Positions 1-10,811 of a DNA stretch of 64,000 bases are shown piece by piece. Made by a program: the position numbers and the translations under genes. Origin of the DNA: Adiantum capillus-veneris (taxonomy: Eukaryota > Streptophyta > Polypodiopsida > Polypodiales > Pteridaceae); the NCBI GenBank assembly GCA_014529385.2, contig CM043960.1, positions 77,463,910-77,527,909 of the forward strand. Reading direction: 5' to 3'. Under the pieces are notes generated by a model, which worked only from the letters and a program-made list of their open reading frames with translations, did no database searches and was not told where the DNA came from. Numbering within the stretch: position 1 is the stretch's first letter; each line of letters starts with the position of its first letter.

Positions 1-500
1 CAAAGTGGGTTTTTAAGGTAAAAAGGAAACAAGATGGTACTGTTGACAGGTACAAAGCAAGGCTTGTGGCAAAAGGCTATGCACAATAGAAAGGCATAGA
101 TTATGATGAAACCTTTGCTCCTACTTCTCGTGCGTCCACGGTTAGATCGCTAGTTGCAATTGCTGCTCATCATGGTTGGAAACAGGGCAGCTTTCATGGC
201 AACAGTTGATTGTGTATGGATACGCAGGTTATTGGCAAATCTTTGTGAGTGTCAACAGGCACTCACTACCATTTTCACTGACAGTCAGAGTGCTATAGCA
301 GTTGCAAGGAATCCAGTATTTCATGCAAGAACAAAGCACATAGAGGTTCACTACCACTATGTCAGGGAAAGGCTACATGCAGGGGAGATCACACTAACTT
401 ACTGTCCTACACAGGATAACATTGCAGATCTATTTACGAAGGCGTTATCACGAGAAAAGTTTGAAGCTTTCCAAAAAGCTTTGGGCTTACTCTCATACAC
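1..500 (+). pseudogene. Copia retrotransposon pol remnant (RT N-terminus fused to RNase H)
   Basis: The first 170 bases read as the start of a Ty1/Copia reverse transcriptase, with the hallmark RYKARLVAKGYAQ and then ETFAPTS. A TAG at 87-89 interrupts the frame. From about 200 the sequence jumps to the Copia RNase H: CVWIRRLL, FTDSQSAIAVARNP, HIEVHYHYVRE and DNIADLFTKAL are all readable. The whole RT palm, including the YVDD active site, is missing, so this is an internally deleted, dead copy. The RNase H resembles that of the minus-strand Copia at 34.4 kb. The element continues off the left edge. Confidence 0.85.
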
Positions 501-504
501 ATGA

Positions 505-727
505 TGATCTGCTACCTTGTACGGATTCACATTATCACTACAGATGGGGATTTGTAGACATGTAGTAGTGTTAGTGTGTATACGCGCTTCACCAGGGCAC
601 TTTTCTCCCACTGGGTTTTTCCCTCTGGACATCTGGTGTGAAAGGACACCTTATCTCTTAGGGTCTCATATAAGCTTTGTAGCTCTGAGTTTGTACATAC
701 TCTATTATTCCAATACAGAGAGATAGA
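505..727 (+). mobile_element. Probable 3' end / LTR remnant of the Copia element
   Basis: Non-coding sequence directly downstream of the Copia RNase H. It has a run CTCCCACTGGGTTTTTCCC and ends in an AATACAGAGAG stretch, as Copia LTRs often do. No second LTR copy is in the window, so the boundaries are inferred. Confidence 0.35.
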
Positions 728-1396
728 CTACAGAGATCTCGTACGCAAGCTCTGTGTCTTCTCCTTCTCCGTCTTCTTCCTACTCTGAGTTGCTATCTTC
801 CTTCTGTTTCCTGTTTCATCATCTTCAACATTGCCCCCTTTGCTTGCATCCCAGGGCGCTGTAATGGGCTCCTTTGTGTCCTTGACGACACCCCCAAGGC
901 GCAAATGAGGCAAACTCACCTCAGATCTTTCAGGCTCCTCCGCAAGAAGAAACACAAAAGTCGCCAAGCGACTTAGAAACTGGGTGCCGACATTCTTCTT
1001 TTTCAAACGTGAATCTTCAATGTACTGACCTGCCTCACCCGCAATTACACAAAATCGTTGAAGTCGTTGGGTGAAAGGCCGATCGCCTTTGTGTATGTAC
1101 CGAAGCAAATCGCATGGAATCCACAATTCCCCTTGTCCGACAATTGGTACAGCATACTTGTCGATATAAAATTCAAAAAATTCTAAGATAGGATGAAAAG
1201 ATTGGCTGTTTAGGTGAATAGTTGCATTCACATCAAGGAATTGGGTGAAGAAATTGTGAAGATCGTCACGATCTTGCCACTCGGTTGTTTGTAAAAACGC
1301 TTGGAAGCGTTGTAACGCCGTGGCTTCGGGAGGGGTGGAGGAGGATGCCATAATGCTAGCTCTTAAAGTAGGAATGCAAAGAGTGTTGGAGCTCAA
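728..1396 (-). CDS. Unrecognised protein, 222 aa (207 aa from the second ATG)
   Basis: An uninterrupted minus-strand frame. I do not recognise a family. The N-terminal part is serine/threonine rich (MASSSTPPEA). The middle (about residues 30-165) looks like a compact helical domain with many aromatics (WQDRDDLHNFF, ILEFFEFYIDKY, GELWIPCDLLRYI, FLSRLATFVFLL). The C-terminus is basic and low complexity (KKTEKEKT). The second ATG (1349-1351) is the likelier start, but both fit the promoter-like block just upstream at 1432-1461. The last 20 or so codons abut the Copia end, so the natural C-terminus may have been replaced. It could be a lineage-specific host gene or a protein carried by a mobile element. 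No signal peptide or membrane segment is evident. Confidence 0.45.
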   Translation of the reverse strand: MSSNTLCIPTLRASIMASSSTPPEATALQRFQAFLQTTEWQDRDDLHNFFTQFLDVNATIHLNSQSFHPILEFFEFYIDKYAVPIVGQGELWIPCDLLRYIHKGDRPFTQRLQRFCVIAGEAGQYIEDSRLKKKNVGTQFLSRLATFVFLLAEEPERSEVSLPHLRLGGVVKDTKEPITAPWDASKGGNVEDDETGNRRKIATQSRKKTEKEKTQSLRTRSL

Positions 1397-1431
1397 ATGA
1401 GAGTGTGAACAGGCAAAGAGTGTGAAAATGG

Positions 1432-1461
1432 TAGGGTTTAGGAGGCTTTATATAGCACGTG
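1432..1461 (-). promoter_or_regulatory. Promoter-like block: G-box, TATA box, telobox
   Basis: On the minus strand, in order towards the ATG: a palindromic G-box CACGTG (1456-1461), a TATA box CTATATAAAG (1446-1455) and a telobox AAACCCTA (1432-1439). The first ATG follows about 50 bases after the TATA box. This is a typical plant promoter layout and supports transcription of the 728-1396 frame. The call rests on motifs only. Confidence 0.5.
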
Positions 1462-1812
1462 CCCCCTCCCCCCCCCCCCCCCCAAAAAAAAAAAACAATA
1501 ATTAAAATATTAAACAATTTTCATAAAGTAACACAAATAACAAGAAGTTGTAAAAAACTTACAAAATAAATTACAATCATTTAACTCAAAAAACACATCA
1601 CTACAACTTTAAGATAATGTGCATTGTCAAAATTTGATACAACCATCTGCTTGAACTTACAATTGTGATATTATAAAAAATTTAAGTACAAAACATAACT
1701 ACTCTAATGATAAAATCAAATTCTCTTCCGTCGTCCACGCCTTATCAATTTGAATCGTGCTCTCCATGCGGCTACCAATCTAGCATAAAAAAAATAAATT
1801 AGCATACCCAAC
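1462..1812. other. AT-rich spacer with C-run and A-run
   Basis: Begins with a run of C followed by a run of A (about 1469-1495), then AT-rich sequence. A small extra exon for the gene to the right may lie near 1708-1785 on the minus strand, where an acceptor TGCTAG precedes an open basic stretch. Nothing else is visible. Confidence 0.4.
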
Positions 1813-3060
1813 TTAGAGCAGGGAATAATCAAAAAAACATAAATATAACATAATTAAGAGAGAAAAATCATTCACCTTACGTCGTCCGATGCAAAATTTT
1901 GTATCTTCTCCATGCTCTAAACCCATTATCACTAAGTGCTCCCGCACATTGGCCAATATCCAATGCTTGTTCACTTGGACAGTTTCAACGGCACCACTCG
2001 ACAATTTGATTGCAATATCAAATACCTCAATTGTAGCATCGGTGGATTGCAATGGAATCCATTCACCAAGCTTGCACATCCACCTTTCATAGAAGTACCG
2101 CACGTAAAGAGTGGAGCGCACCTTGATGAAACGGATAGCAATGCCGAAACTTCCAACCTGACACCGAAAGCGATCTCCGTTGTGAAGTCCTTTAAGATAC
2201 CCCCACTTCTCCCCAAGGATGGCTTCCAATGTATCGTATTGTAGATCTTTGCAAACATACATAGTATTTGTATGATGGAAAGGAAAAGATCCAAAGATGC
2301 TAGCGAAGACATGAGCAGGATAACACCATCCAAGCCCAACGGAATGCGAGACTTTTCCAAATTTTAATGATGCTCTCACATCAGCTACAATCTTGGCTTT
2401 CAAAGACATTACAGTGAATGCATCTGGCTTTGGCCACTCCATGCTACGCAAGGTTGTAGCCTCCAAAGGTTGTAGCTCTCCGTAGCCTTCCTCATCTGTA
2501 GGTACAATGTACTTGTGGGTGTAGAAGAACACCCTCTGTCGTGCAAGGTTTGATGAAGTTGTGTTGGAGAAGAGCATATCCCCAAGACTTGCATGCATGG
2601 TCGTAAATGTGCCTGAAAGGCACGAGAGTGGTTGCTCCTCTACAAGGCTAGAAGGAAAAACATCTACATAGAAACAAAACAGTCCGTGAGATGTAAAAAG
2701 TCCATTTTTTTGTTACCACCAAAACCATTAAAGTGCAAGGGACATACAATTACAAGGAAAATCCCTTGGGTTGGTGATCCCTCGTAGACGCATGTGTCCA
2801 AACATGAAAACATGTTGAACGATTGCCACCGTACCCTTGTCTCTTACTTGCTTGAAGCCTAGTAGTCTTCCCTTCCAATGGAGATCAACGTTTGTTCTTT
2901 CACGAACACGATGGGGACCGATTACGGAAGGTTGCATGTAGACCCACGCACCTTCTTGAAAAAGCTGAGGTTCCCATTGTTACTCCTCATTCTTCGAGTG
3001 GGGGAGAACCATACTTTGAATGATGGGTTTGGGGCGTCTATTTTGACCATTGTTTGCCAT
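1813..3060 (-). CDS. Unrecognised protein, probably two or more exons (possibly a pseudogene)
   Basis: Two minus-strand coding blocks appear to belong together. The first (about 3060-2728) starts MANNGQNRRPK and includes GAWVYMQPSVIGPH and HWKGRLLGFKQVRDKG. The second (about 2640-1813) is open for some 270 codons with GDMLFSNTTSSNLARQRVFF, THKYIVPTDEEGYGE and RYFYERWMCKLGEW. A stop (TAA, complement of 2980-2982) breaks the first block, so either the start lies below it or the gene is damaged. A GTAAG donor near 1877-1881 suggests a further exon. The repeated aromatic/basic pattern looks like globular protein rather than gag or pol. I do not recognise the family; a chromatin-reader fold is only a guess. 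The block lies next to, and in the same direction as, the 728-1396 frame. Confidence 0.4.
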
Positions 3061-3070
3061 GGATGCTTAA

Positions 3071-3345
3071 GTGGGAGCTTGAAATTGCAATGAAGAGCTT
3101 GGGGAAGGAGGAGGGAGACAAAGTTTAGAGAGAGAGTGGGAGCTTACAGTTGCAATGGAGAGCTTGAGGAAGGAGGAGGGAAACAGAGTTTAGAGAGAGA
3201 GTGGGAGCTTAAAGTTGCAATGGAGAGCTTGAGGAAGGAGGAGGGAGACAGTTTAGAGAGAGAGTGGGAGCTTAAAGTTGCAATGGAGAGCTTGAAGAAG
3301 GAGGAAGGTGTAAGAGTTTAGAGAGAGAGTGAGAGCTTTGTGTTA
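3071..3345. repeat. Minisatellite, ~64-bp unit, four copies plus a partial
   Basis: Units begin GTGGGAGCTT at about 3071, 3136, 3201 and 3264, with a decayed fifth near 3329. Each contains TTGCAATGGAGAGCTTGAGG followed by a GGAGGAGGG purine run and TTTAGAGAGAGA. Copies 2-4 are nearly identical, implying recent tandem expansion. It lies just upstream of the minus-strand coding block. Confidence 0.85.
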
Positions 3346-4488
3346 TGGAAAGGGGCTAAGGAGGAAGAGAGTCTTGGAAAAAAGGTTCTAGAGTGAGAAA
3401 ATGACTTTTTGATCATAGGGTAGGTTTGGATGGAATATTTTGAATTTAATCTTTTTTTTAATTTTGAAATTTTAGGGTTTTTGCAAAAACGTATCTGTGG
3501 ACCCACCACTCCCCCCCCTCCCTTTTTCCCCCTCCCTCTTTTACCCATCCACCTCCCTCTAGGATACAAAGCAATAAATGAGTGGACAACCCTATTATTC
3601 TCTCTACTTTCTTAGGTTCTAGACTTGTATATATTGCTCTCTTCCTATTGGCTGGAGCCTAATTAACCTTAATCCTATATGGCCCAAAGAGAGTCCACAT
3701 TTTTCCTAAGGTATTCTCCAAAGATGGTTATAAGTTTGTGAAGCATGCATAACTTTGGGAATGGACCTGAAGACCGTATAAGAGACAATCGGGGAAAATT
3801 CTCCCTATCTGTATGCACGGCTATCCATGGGATAGAGCAATCAAGGATTCCTAATGAAAGTGGGTATCTGTTGAGGATTCTTCGGTGTATTGCACGACAT
3901 AATAGTACATCCAACAAGACTCTAGGTACTCATTTTAAGTTTCCGCTTCAATTTTGTATCGGTTATGCAATCATTTGCATTTTTGTTTGGGTTTGTGAAT
4001 TCCAATTTGTGCACTCATTTTCGCTCAAGAGCTTTGTTGGAATTTATCAAGCATGGATCGATTGTCATTACAGCAAGGCTATTAGTAGACTTAGTCAATT
4101 TTCTTTCTCCGCATGGATTGGCAAGTATGGTGACCGTTCATCTAGAATTGCACGTGCATATGACTTGTGCATATACAATATGTTTGCACATCATTTCAAA
4201 CAAGCATGGCATGTGTTAAGTTACAGCAGCAAGGCTATCAACCCATCAAGATGTTCCTCAATTGATGCGAAAATTGATACGCAATTATTGCAGCATCTCT
4301 ACATAAGCAAGCATATCTTAAATTTGTAACAGTTGGGCTATGAATGGTTTACAAAGCATATTCTATAGTTAGCAGGACATCCGTTGGTTATGACCATATT
4401 GGTTCCATCCTGTTTATTCTTTGGACAAACTTATGCAAAACAAGGCTTCAATTTTAAGTATTGAAGGCACAAGCAAGGCTTGTGGTGT
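3346..4488. other. Intergenic, no supported gene
   Basis: AT-rich sequence with a C-rich patch at 3509-3560. A plus-strand open frame at 3745-4329 has no recognisable domain and a composition like its surroundings, so I do not call it. Confidence 0.4.
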
Positions 4489-5300
4489 TGGGGTAAAGGC
4501 CTCTGTGCCTTACCCGGCTGCCCAAGCTATGGGCGCATGTCCACTTACCATCACCTTATTCTTGTACATATACCAAGAATAAGGAGCTCCTCATTTGAGA
4601 GGTTGACTCCACCCACACACCTTGCATAGCCTCGCCATTGGCTTTCTTCCCTCGACCATTCCAGAGCGGATTTGCTCTAACAGACATTCCTCGGCACCCT
4701 TGCTTCCTAGCCTTGATCATTGTCAAAGTCAGAGAGAAAAACTACAGATATGCATAAAATATGGCAAGAATCTGAGAAAAATAAAACAGAGTTCCCCTTA
4801 AAAACTGAGTGAAAACTCAAAAAAAAACCTCACAAAAACCACATGAAGCATAGACAAACACTCAATGTCTCAGTAAACAGATCCACAAATGGTATCCATG
4901 CACTGCCATCAAAACCCTGGCAAACTGGTTCACTCTTGAACGAGTGGGTGTATGGACGTGTACGTGCAAAAAAATCTATGAAACCTGACTGGCAAAGTCT
5001 GTAGCCACATAAGCATATGCAACTCTCACTCTTGCAAGAGTGTGTAAAGACTAATAAAACGTGTCAAAGTGAGAGTGAACACTCAATCATTGTCAAAGTG
5101 GGAGATTGTTGGGGTGAAGGTCTCTATGCCTTGCCCAAACGCTCAGGCTATGGGTGCTTGCCCACTTACAATCACCTTATTCTTGTACATATACCAAGAA
5201 TAAGGAGCTCCTCATTTGAGAGGTTAACTCCACCCACACACCTTGCATTCCTTCTCGCACCACACTGCATGCATTTTGCACTGCACGACACTCTTCAACT
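4489..5300 (+). mobile_element. Small LTR-type element or fragment with LTR-like direct repeats
   Basis: Two direct repeats start TGTTGGGGT (4489 and 5109) and stay near-identical for about 135 bases through a shared segment containing CTTATTCTTGTACATATACC. The second is preceded by a polypurine-tract-like AAAGTGGGAGA and followed at about 5300 by AGTATCAGAGTC, close to the tRNA-Met primer-binding consensus. The left copy diverges after about 4625. The short LTR (~190 bp) and coding-free interior resemble a TRIM-type element, but no TSD was found. Confidence 0.5.
4713..5107. repeat. Left arm of a dispersed inverted repeat (partner 7440-7775)
   Basis: This stretch matches the reverse complement of 7440-7775 in two blocks: one around ACCACATGAAGCAT and GTATGGACGTGTAC, the other around GCATATGCAACTCTCACTCTTG. 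The blocks occur in swapped order relative to the partner, so it is not a simple hairpin. Related LTR-element interiors in opposite orientations would explain it. Confidence 0.6.
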
Positions 5301-5694
5301 AGTATCAGAGTCACGACGATGATTACGTATGCGTGCAACAGCTTCCCATCGATCTTCACGGGAGCGATGGAGCTCAAACATGAGCTTGGCGGTAGCAGAT
5401 TAGACATGGAGGCGTGGATCAGTGCCTCTCGATGAGGACCCGATGACAAGGATCTCAGACTCCCAGCGTGTGCATCCCCTCTTGGGCTTGGAGAATTGGG
5501 GATCTTTGTGGAGAGCAGAGATTTTGAGGTTAGAGAGCAGCTCGATGAATCAACAGTGAGCAGGCTTGAAAGCAAGCAGGAGCTTGCGGGCAACAGGTAA
5601 AGGAGCATCTCAGGAACAATCTGCAGTTTTTGATAAAGAAAGAAGGAAGGGAAGCTGAATTCGGTAGGAAGTGTGTGTGTGTGGGTATGTGTGT

Positions 5695-5731
<37 letters not shown>

Positions 5732-6091
5732 CCAAAATTGGGCTTTGAGCAGCTTGAGGCCAAATCGAAGGAAAATCAAGAAAATTGGGGGAGAATTGAG
5801 CAGTCCAATCGGGACGTGGAAGAAAGCATTAGAGTATTCTGCAGTGCTTGCGTGTGGGAATTGAGCAGCAAGGAGTAGAATCAAGCTGAATCCGAGCAAT
5901 TGCAACCAATCGGGTAGCAAGCACAAAAACAAGGTAGCATTGGGAAAAGTGTGTGTGTGTGTGTATACACACAGACACAATTAGTTTGAAGTTCTTGAAG
6001 CTTCAAAGCAATCAAGCAAGCAGAAGCAGATCAACAACTCGTGAGCAGGCAAAAGCTTGCATTAAAGCTGAGGCAAGGGAGTGAGTGTGTG

Positions 6092-6143
<52 letters not shown>

Positions 6144-7439
6144 TCACACACACGGTACAATTTGAATAGCGCTCAGACAAAGAAAAATAATTTTTTGCTT
6201 TTTCATCTAAGCGTGTGTTTTCACACACAGACAGAAAACACACAGACACACGAGATTCTCGGCTCACAGGCAATTCGAGCGAAAGAGAAAAATCGTTTAG
6301 AGAGGAAGAAAGTAATGCTCGGTGTGTAGATGTGCACGCACACAAGAAGCATCTGCGAGCAAATAAGCCCGAGCATCACCCGGCATCAGCTCGCCACCCT
6401 AATGGCTTTGGCATAGAGCGAGGGAGGGAGAGAGAGCGCATAGGATCTCCTCTGGCATGCATACGATATCGATTTCAAGCATTAGCGATTGGCATCGGTT
6501 CGGCGCATTTGTTTTGACACCGATTTTGGCACCTATGGCATTGGCACTTCCGTATGCGTTGGAAGGCGGCATCTTTCCAGCCTTGAGCGAGAGCAATCAG
6601 GCTCTCCTTCGGCCTAGCCTTCACCATCGACTACCCTCCCACGTGCTTATCCAGAGATATTTGGCTTCGACAATTCCCCCGGCATCCTTGGCATTTTGGC
6701 TTTGACTTGGCAGGAGACAAATGAGCGAGAGCCCACATTCGGAGCGGCTCGGCTCCGCATTGCCCCCCCCCCCCCCCCCCCCCCTTCCCTTGATGGCATT
6801 TCAGCTTCCACGGTTCCCTAGTTTTCCCTTTGCCAGCACACACTGATGCATAACGGCTCTAATGGACCATTCTGAAGTAGTTTTTCCCATGAGCGTGGCT
6901 CTCAGACAACAATTTCAACCACATACAGTTGGTTGATTGTGCTTTGCACTTGGTTTGCGATCGACTTGTTTTTCTAACCAATGAGGTAGTGTGCCAGATT
7001 CCCGGCGGTTTTGCTCACAGTTTGTGCTTTTTTGCATTGCGGGGCGTCCACTGGGAAATATGTAAGATATCACGTGCGAACAAAATAAGGGATTTATAAT
7101 TAGGTACATTTACCGAAAGTGAAAACTTTCATACATAAGGGCTAGGTTTTTTACACAAAAATGCACACATAAGGGGTACATATAATCCTTGAAAATATAC
7201 AGGTAAGGGATTATTTAAATACCTCTTGTTTGTACGTGCTATATGCGATTTTTGCATAGTGGACTCCTCGCGGGGGGCATTCCATAGAGCAGTTTTTAGC
7301 ACGATTTTGTGTAGTCTGATGCTAAGTATGCATTTACGAATACATCTTGAGCTAGGTATAGCACGTAGATACCATCTTCAGAGGTTTACAACATTTTTGG
7401 ATATGTACACGTCCATACAGCCACTCATACAGGGGTGAG
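5301..7439. other. Non-coding stretch rich in simple repeats
   Basis: Contains (TG)n/(AC)n at about 5671-5729 and 5951-5975, (CT)n followed by (CA)n at 6094-6154, purine-rich sequence near 6420-6440 and a C-run at 6763-6784. Open frames here come from the dinucleotide runs and are not genes. Confidence 0.6.
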
Positions 7440-7775
7440 CCAGTTTGCCAAGGTTTGGCAGTGCATGTATACCATTCGTAAATCTATTTATGAGACACTG
7501 AGTGTTTGTCAATGCTTCATGTGGTTTTGATGAGATTTTTTTGAGTTTTCACTTAGTTTTCAAGGGAAACTTTGTGGGATTTTTCCCAGATTCTTGCCAT
7601 GTTTTATGCGTATCTACAATTTTTCTCTTTGATGGTTTAGTGGTCGATTTTGATTCCCACTTTGACAGTGATCGAGTGTTCACTCTCACTTTGACAGGTT
7701 TTGTCAGTCTTGTACACACTCTCGCAAGAGTGAGAGTTGCATATGCTTGTGTGGCTATAGACTTTGCCAGTTGTT
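7440..7775. repeat. Right arm of the dispersed inverted repeat (partner 4713-5107)
   Basis: Complementary to 4713-5107 with rearranged block order. It contains CACTCTCGCAAGAGTGAGAG, itself a short hairpin-forming palindrome. Confidence 0.6.
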
Positions 7776-8428
7776 AAAAGGGGTATTGCTTAGTAATGCT
7801 CAATTGGAATATCGCTCAGTCAAAATATTTCTTAGTCAGAGTTTGGTAGGTCGGAATATTCTTAATCGGATATTTGCCGACTCAGATTATGTAATATGAA
7901 GAACATTTTGTGGGTTGGATAGTTATAACCACTAGTTGGTATTTGTATGTGTTACGAGTTCTGAGAAAGATGTAGAGAAGCGTTTGCTATGGGGTTTTTT
8001 CTTTATGAGTTCTGTCATAGCATTTTTGTGATGATTCTGAATGTGTTTACCTATCTTTTTTGATAAATCTGAGTATGGAGCTTTGTCTAATCTTGGTTAG
8101 AAGTTTGTGTGGAAGTTAGATCCATGTGTTACAAAACCCTAACACATTTGGTGATCTTGTTGTGCCCGTTGCACTACTATATATGATGTATTCACTCCTA
8201 TGTCTGATTCATTTTTGTGTCTACATTGGGTGAGTTGGTTCTGTTGTTCCATTGAGGTATAATGTATGTCAGACAAACCAAGACAAGTTTCAAGAGTTTA
8301 CTACATAACGGCTCAAGATCAAGCAGGCAACAGAAGAACCTGTAAATGGAGCAGGGGAAGCAACTGTCTCTGAAGTCCAACTAGAAAATGAGCAAGGGCA
8401 AGGTTTAGGAGCAGCAGAAGGAAGGAAG
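7776..8428. other. Probable 5' region of the Gypsy element at 8.4 kb
   Basis: AT-rich and non-coding. CCCTAACA at about 8135-8145 followed by TTTGGTGATCTTG could be an LTR end and a primer-binding site, since the gag frame begins about 280 bases later. No second LTR is present to confirm this. Confidence 0.3.
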
Positions 8429-9475
8429 GTGAGGCAATTGGTAGGATCTTTATTCTTGACAGCAAGGTCTACAAGAAGTAGAAGAAGACTCCTATTTGAC
8501 CGACTACAGGCATCTACTAGTCAAAGACCTAGGAGAGTAGCCCAGTCTATCCCAATGGCTCAACAACCTCCTAACGCTAAGGTGAAAGCAGCTAAATTCA
8601 TAGGCAAGTCAAGTGAAGATGTTGATTGTCATCTGGCTCAATTTGAGACCAAGTGGCAAGCAAGTGGATATCAGGCTTTGTACCCTGATAATATTAAGAT
8701 ACATCAATTTGCAACAAGTTTTGAAGGGAGAGCTATGAGCTGGTTTAGCAAGTATGGCATGGCACATTTTGCATCATATGATGCATTAAGATTAGAAATC
8801 TTACAAAGGTTTAGAAAGGAGAAAACCCCAACAGATATCTTAAAGAGAATCACGGACAGCAAACAAAGGACTATGTCGATGGAAGACTATGCTCAAAAAT
8901 TCAGAATTTTGGTGGCGAGATTATAGGGAAATGAGAGGCCCACAAATGAGATGTTAGCTGGATATTTTTTGCAAGGTTTGAGAAAGAGTTTGAAGAATGA
9001 TGTGGCTATTATTGATATTGCAAGTGGATTCAGCAATTTGGTTGCCGCTACAGCTAGAGTTGAAAAAAGGCTTGGCATGACGAATACCAGAAGTAAAAAC
9101 AAAGATAGTTCAGGCTCAGAAGAAGGATCTGAAGCTGAGTCGGAATCCGACAGTCATGGTGATTCAGATAGGTCATTAGAAAGTGAGGTTGACAATAGCA
9201 AAGGAAGGAAGAAGAATAAATATAGTCAAAAGAAGAGAAAGGATAAGAAGGATAAAGACGAGGATTTGATAAGTCAATTGAAGAAGATTGGATATTATGT
9301 GGTAGCTCCCATTGAGAAGCAGTATTGTCATATTTGTGAAAGGGAAGGACATAGCATAGCTCAGTGTTGGTACAATCCTAACAATAGAAGTAGACCAACT
9401 TCAAATGCAGGAAGAGGAAGAAATGATGCTAAAACCAATCAAGTAGCTCCATTCAGAGGGAAACCACCATTTTAG
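8429..9475 (+). pseudogene. Gypsy gag, broken by a stop
   Basis: Reads as a retrotransposon gag capsid domain (FEGRAMSWFSKYG, EILQRFRKEKTP, MSMEDYAQKFRILVARL). A TAG near 8924 breaks it, and it resumes in another open stretch (GYFLQGLRKSLKNDV). A long acidic/serine-rich linker and a lysine-rich tract follow. The nucleic-acid-binding CCHC knuckle CHICEREGHSIAQC is intact near the end. Gag would coat the element RNA in cytoplasmic particles. The stop makes this copy defective. Confidence 0.8.
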
Positions 9476-10061
9476 AGACCTCCAAGACCACCTTGGAGAA
9501 ATCAAGACAGCAATCAGAGAAGACCACCATGTATAATGTCATGTGTTTATTGTAATGCACCAGATCCTTAGGTTGGTCTGAATTGTGCATTGGGGGTTAA
9601 GCATAGAGAGGAAAGAGGAATGCTAGTGGTAACATACAATCAGGATAACCAGCAAGCTAACCCATAGCTACAGCAGCAAAATCAGCCACAAGATGAGGCA
9701 AATGTCACCATAATTGACATCATTAAGCAACAAGCACTAGAGGAGTTATCTGAAGAAAATCTGGAGCAACAAACTAAAGAGTATTGTGATGAATGGGCAT
9801 GTGATTGTAACCAATGTTGGGAAATCAGGAGATAGATGTCATGGTTGTTACTAGGTCTAAATTTTAGGGACATATTGATTAGAAGGAGCAAAGAGGAATA
9901 AGACACCAGGTCCAAAAACATATTCAAAAGGAGCAGAGGAATCAAAATGTGGATGACATTACTTCAGACACTCAAGAGGATCAGTTGCAGAGCAACATTC
10001 TGAGAGACCCTTAAGGAACAAGGGAAACAATGATTGGTTTGAGGTATCTATCAACTCTCCA
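9476..10061 (+). pseudogene. Gag-protease linker, decayed
   Basis: Interrupted frames with several in-frame stops join the gag knuckle to the protease. The composition (Gln/Asn/Glu rich) fits a Gypsy linker. No separate gene is supported. Confidence 0.4.
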
Positions 10062-10793
10062 TTGCAGTTATCCTTAGATCAATTATTATCTATGGTTCCA
10101 GCCTTCAAAGAAAGATTGTTGAACAGATTGTTATTAAAGGAGTACCCAATTCAGACAAATCACACAGTGGAACCAGTGGTGAACAATGTTGATCCAGCAG
10201 ATGTGGACTTTGTAGTTCCAATTATAAAGGTGGTGTTTCAAGATACTTTGTTTGATGAAGTGTTGTTGGATGGAGGATCTAGAGTCAACCTATTGGCTGA
10301 GTCTGTATATCATAAGATGAAGCTGGGAAAATTAGAGCCAGCACCATTTCAGGTGAAGATGACAAATCAGAGGAGAGTTCAACCTTCAGGTATTCTGAGA
10401 CAACAGTCTATTCAGATTGCAAGTATCAAATTCCAGGTGAATTTTGTTGTTTTGAAGATGGAGAAGGGAAATTCCTCATATGATATGTTATTGGGAAGGC
10501 CTTCATTTAGATTGGCTAAAGTCAAGCAGGATTGGGGTGAGAATGAAGTTGTTTTAAAGAAAGGGACGCAGATAGTTGTAATTCCTATGATGGGAAGAAA
10601 GAACATTCCTTGTAACGAAAGACCATTGTATGCTCAAACAATTAATTTGGTAGGAGAAGTGGAAGATGATGAGGAAGAAGCATTTTTAAGAGCTAATCCA
10701 ACCATTGTACCAATATTTGAAGTTGATGTTGAGGGAATCTTGCAGAAGGAAGAAGAAGCAAAAGAGGAAAATTTAGACTTGCTACATGGGTAA
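10062..10793 (+). pseudogene. Gypsy aspartic protease
   Basis: Open for 243 codons. The retropepsin catalytic loop is LLDGGSRVNLL (usual form DSGA/DGGS) at about residues 70-80. The downstream flap and hydrophobic-hydrophobic-Gly element is DMLLGRPSFRLAKV. In this family the enzyme cleaves the Gag-Pol polyprotein inside the particle. It ends in an acidic tail (EEEAKEEN) before the RT. The domain looks intact, but its element is not. Confidence 0.75.
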
Positions 10794-10811
10794 GAAATTC
10801 AGGGATCAGAG

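Noticed and set aside
3745-4329. 194-codon plus-strand open frame with a hydrophobic segment
   Set aside because: No recognisable motif, no promoter or splice support, and base use like the surrounding intergenic DNA; could be chance.
5177-5980. 267-codon minus-strand open frame
   Set aside because: Its middle is VCVCVC/THTHTH encoded by dinucleotide repeats and the rest has no domain; stop-free by composition.
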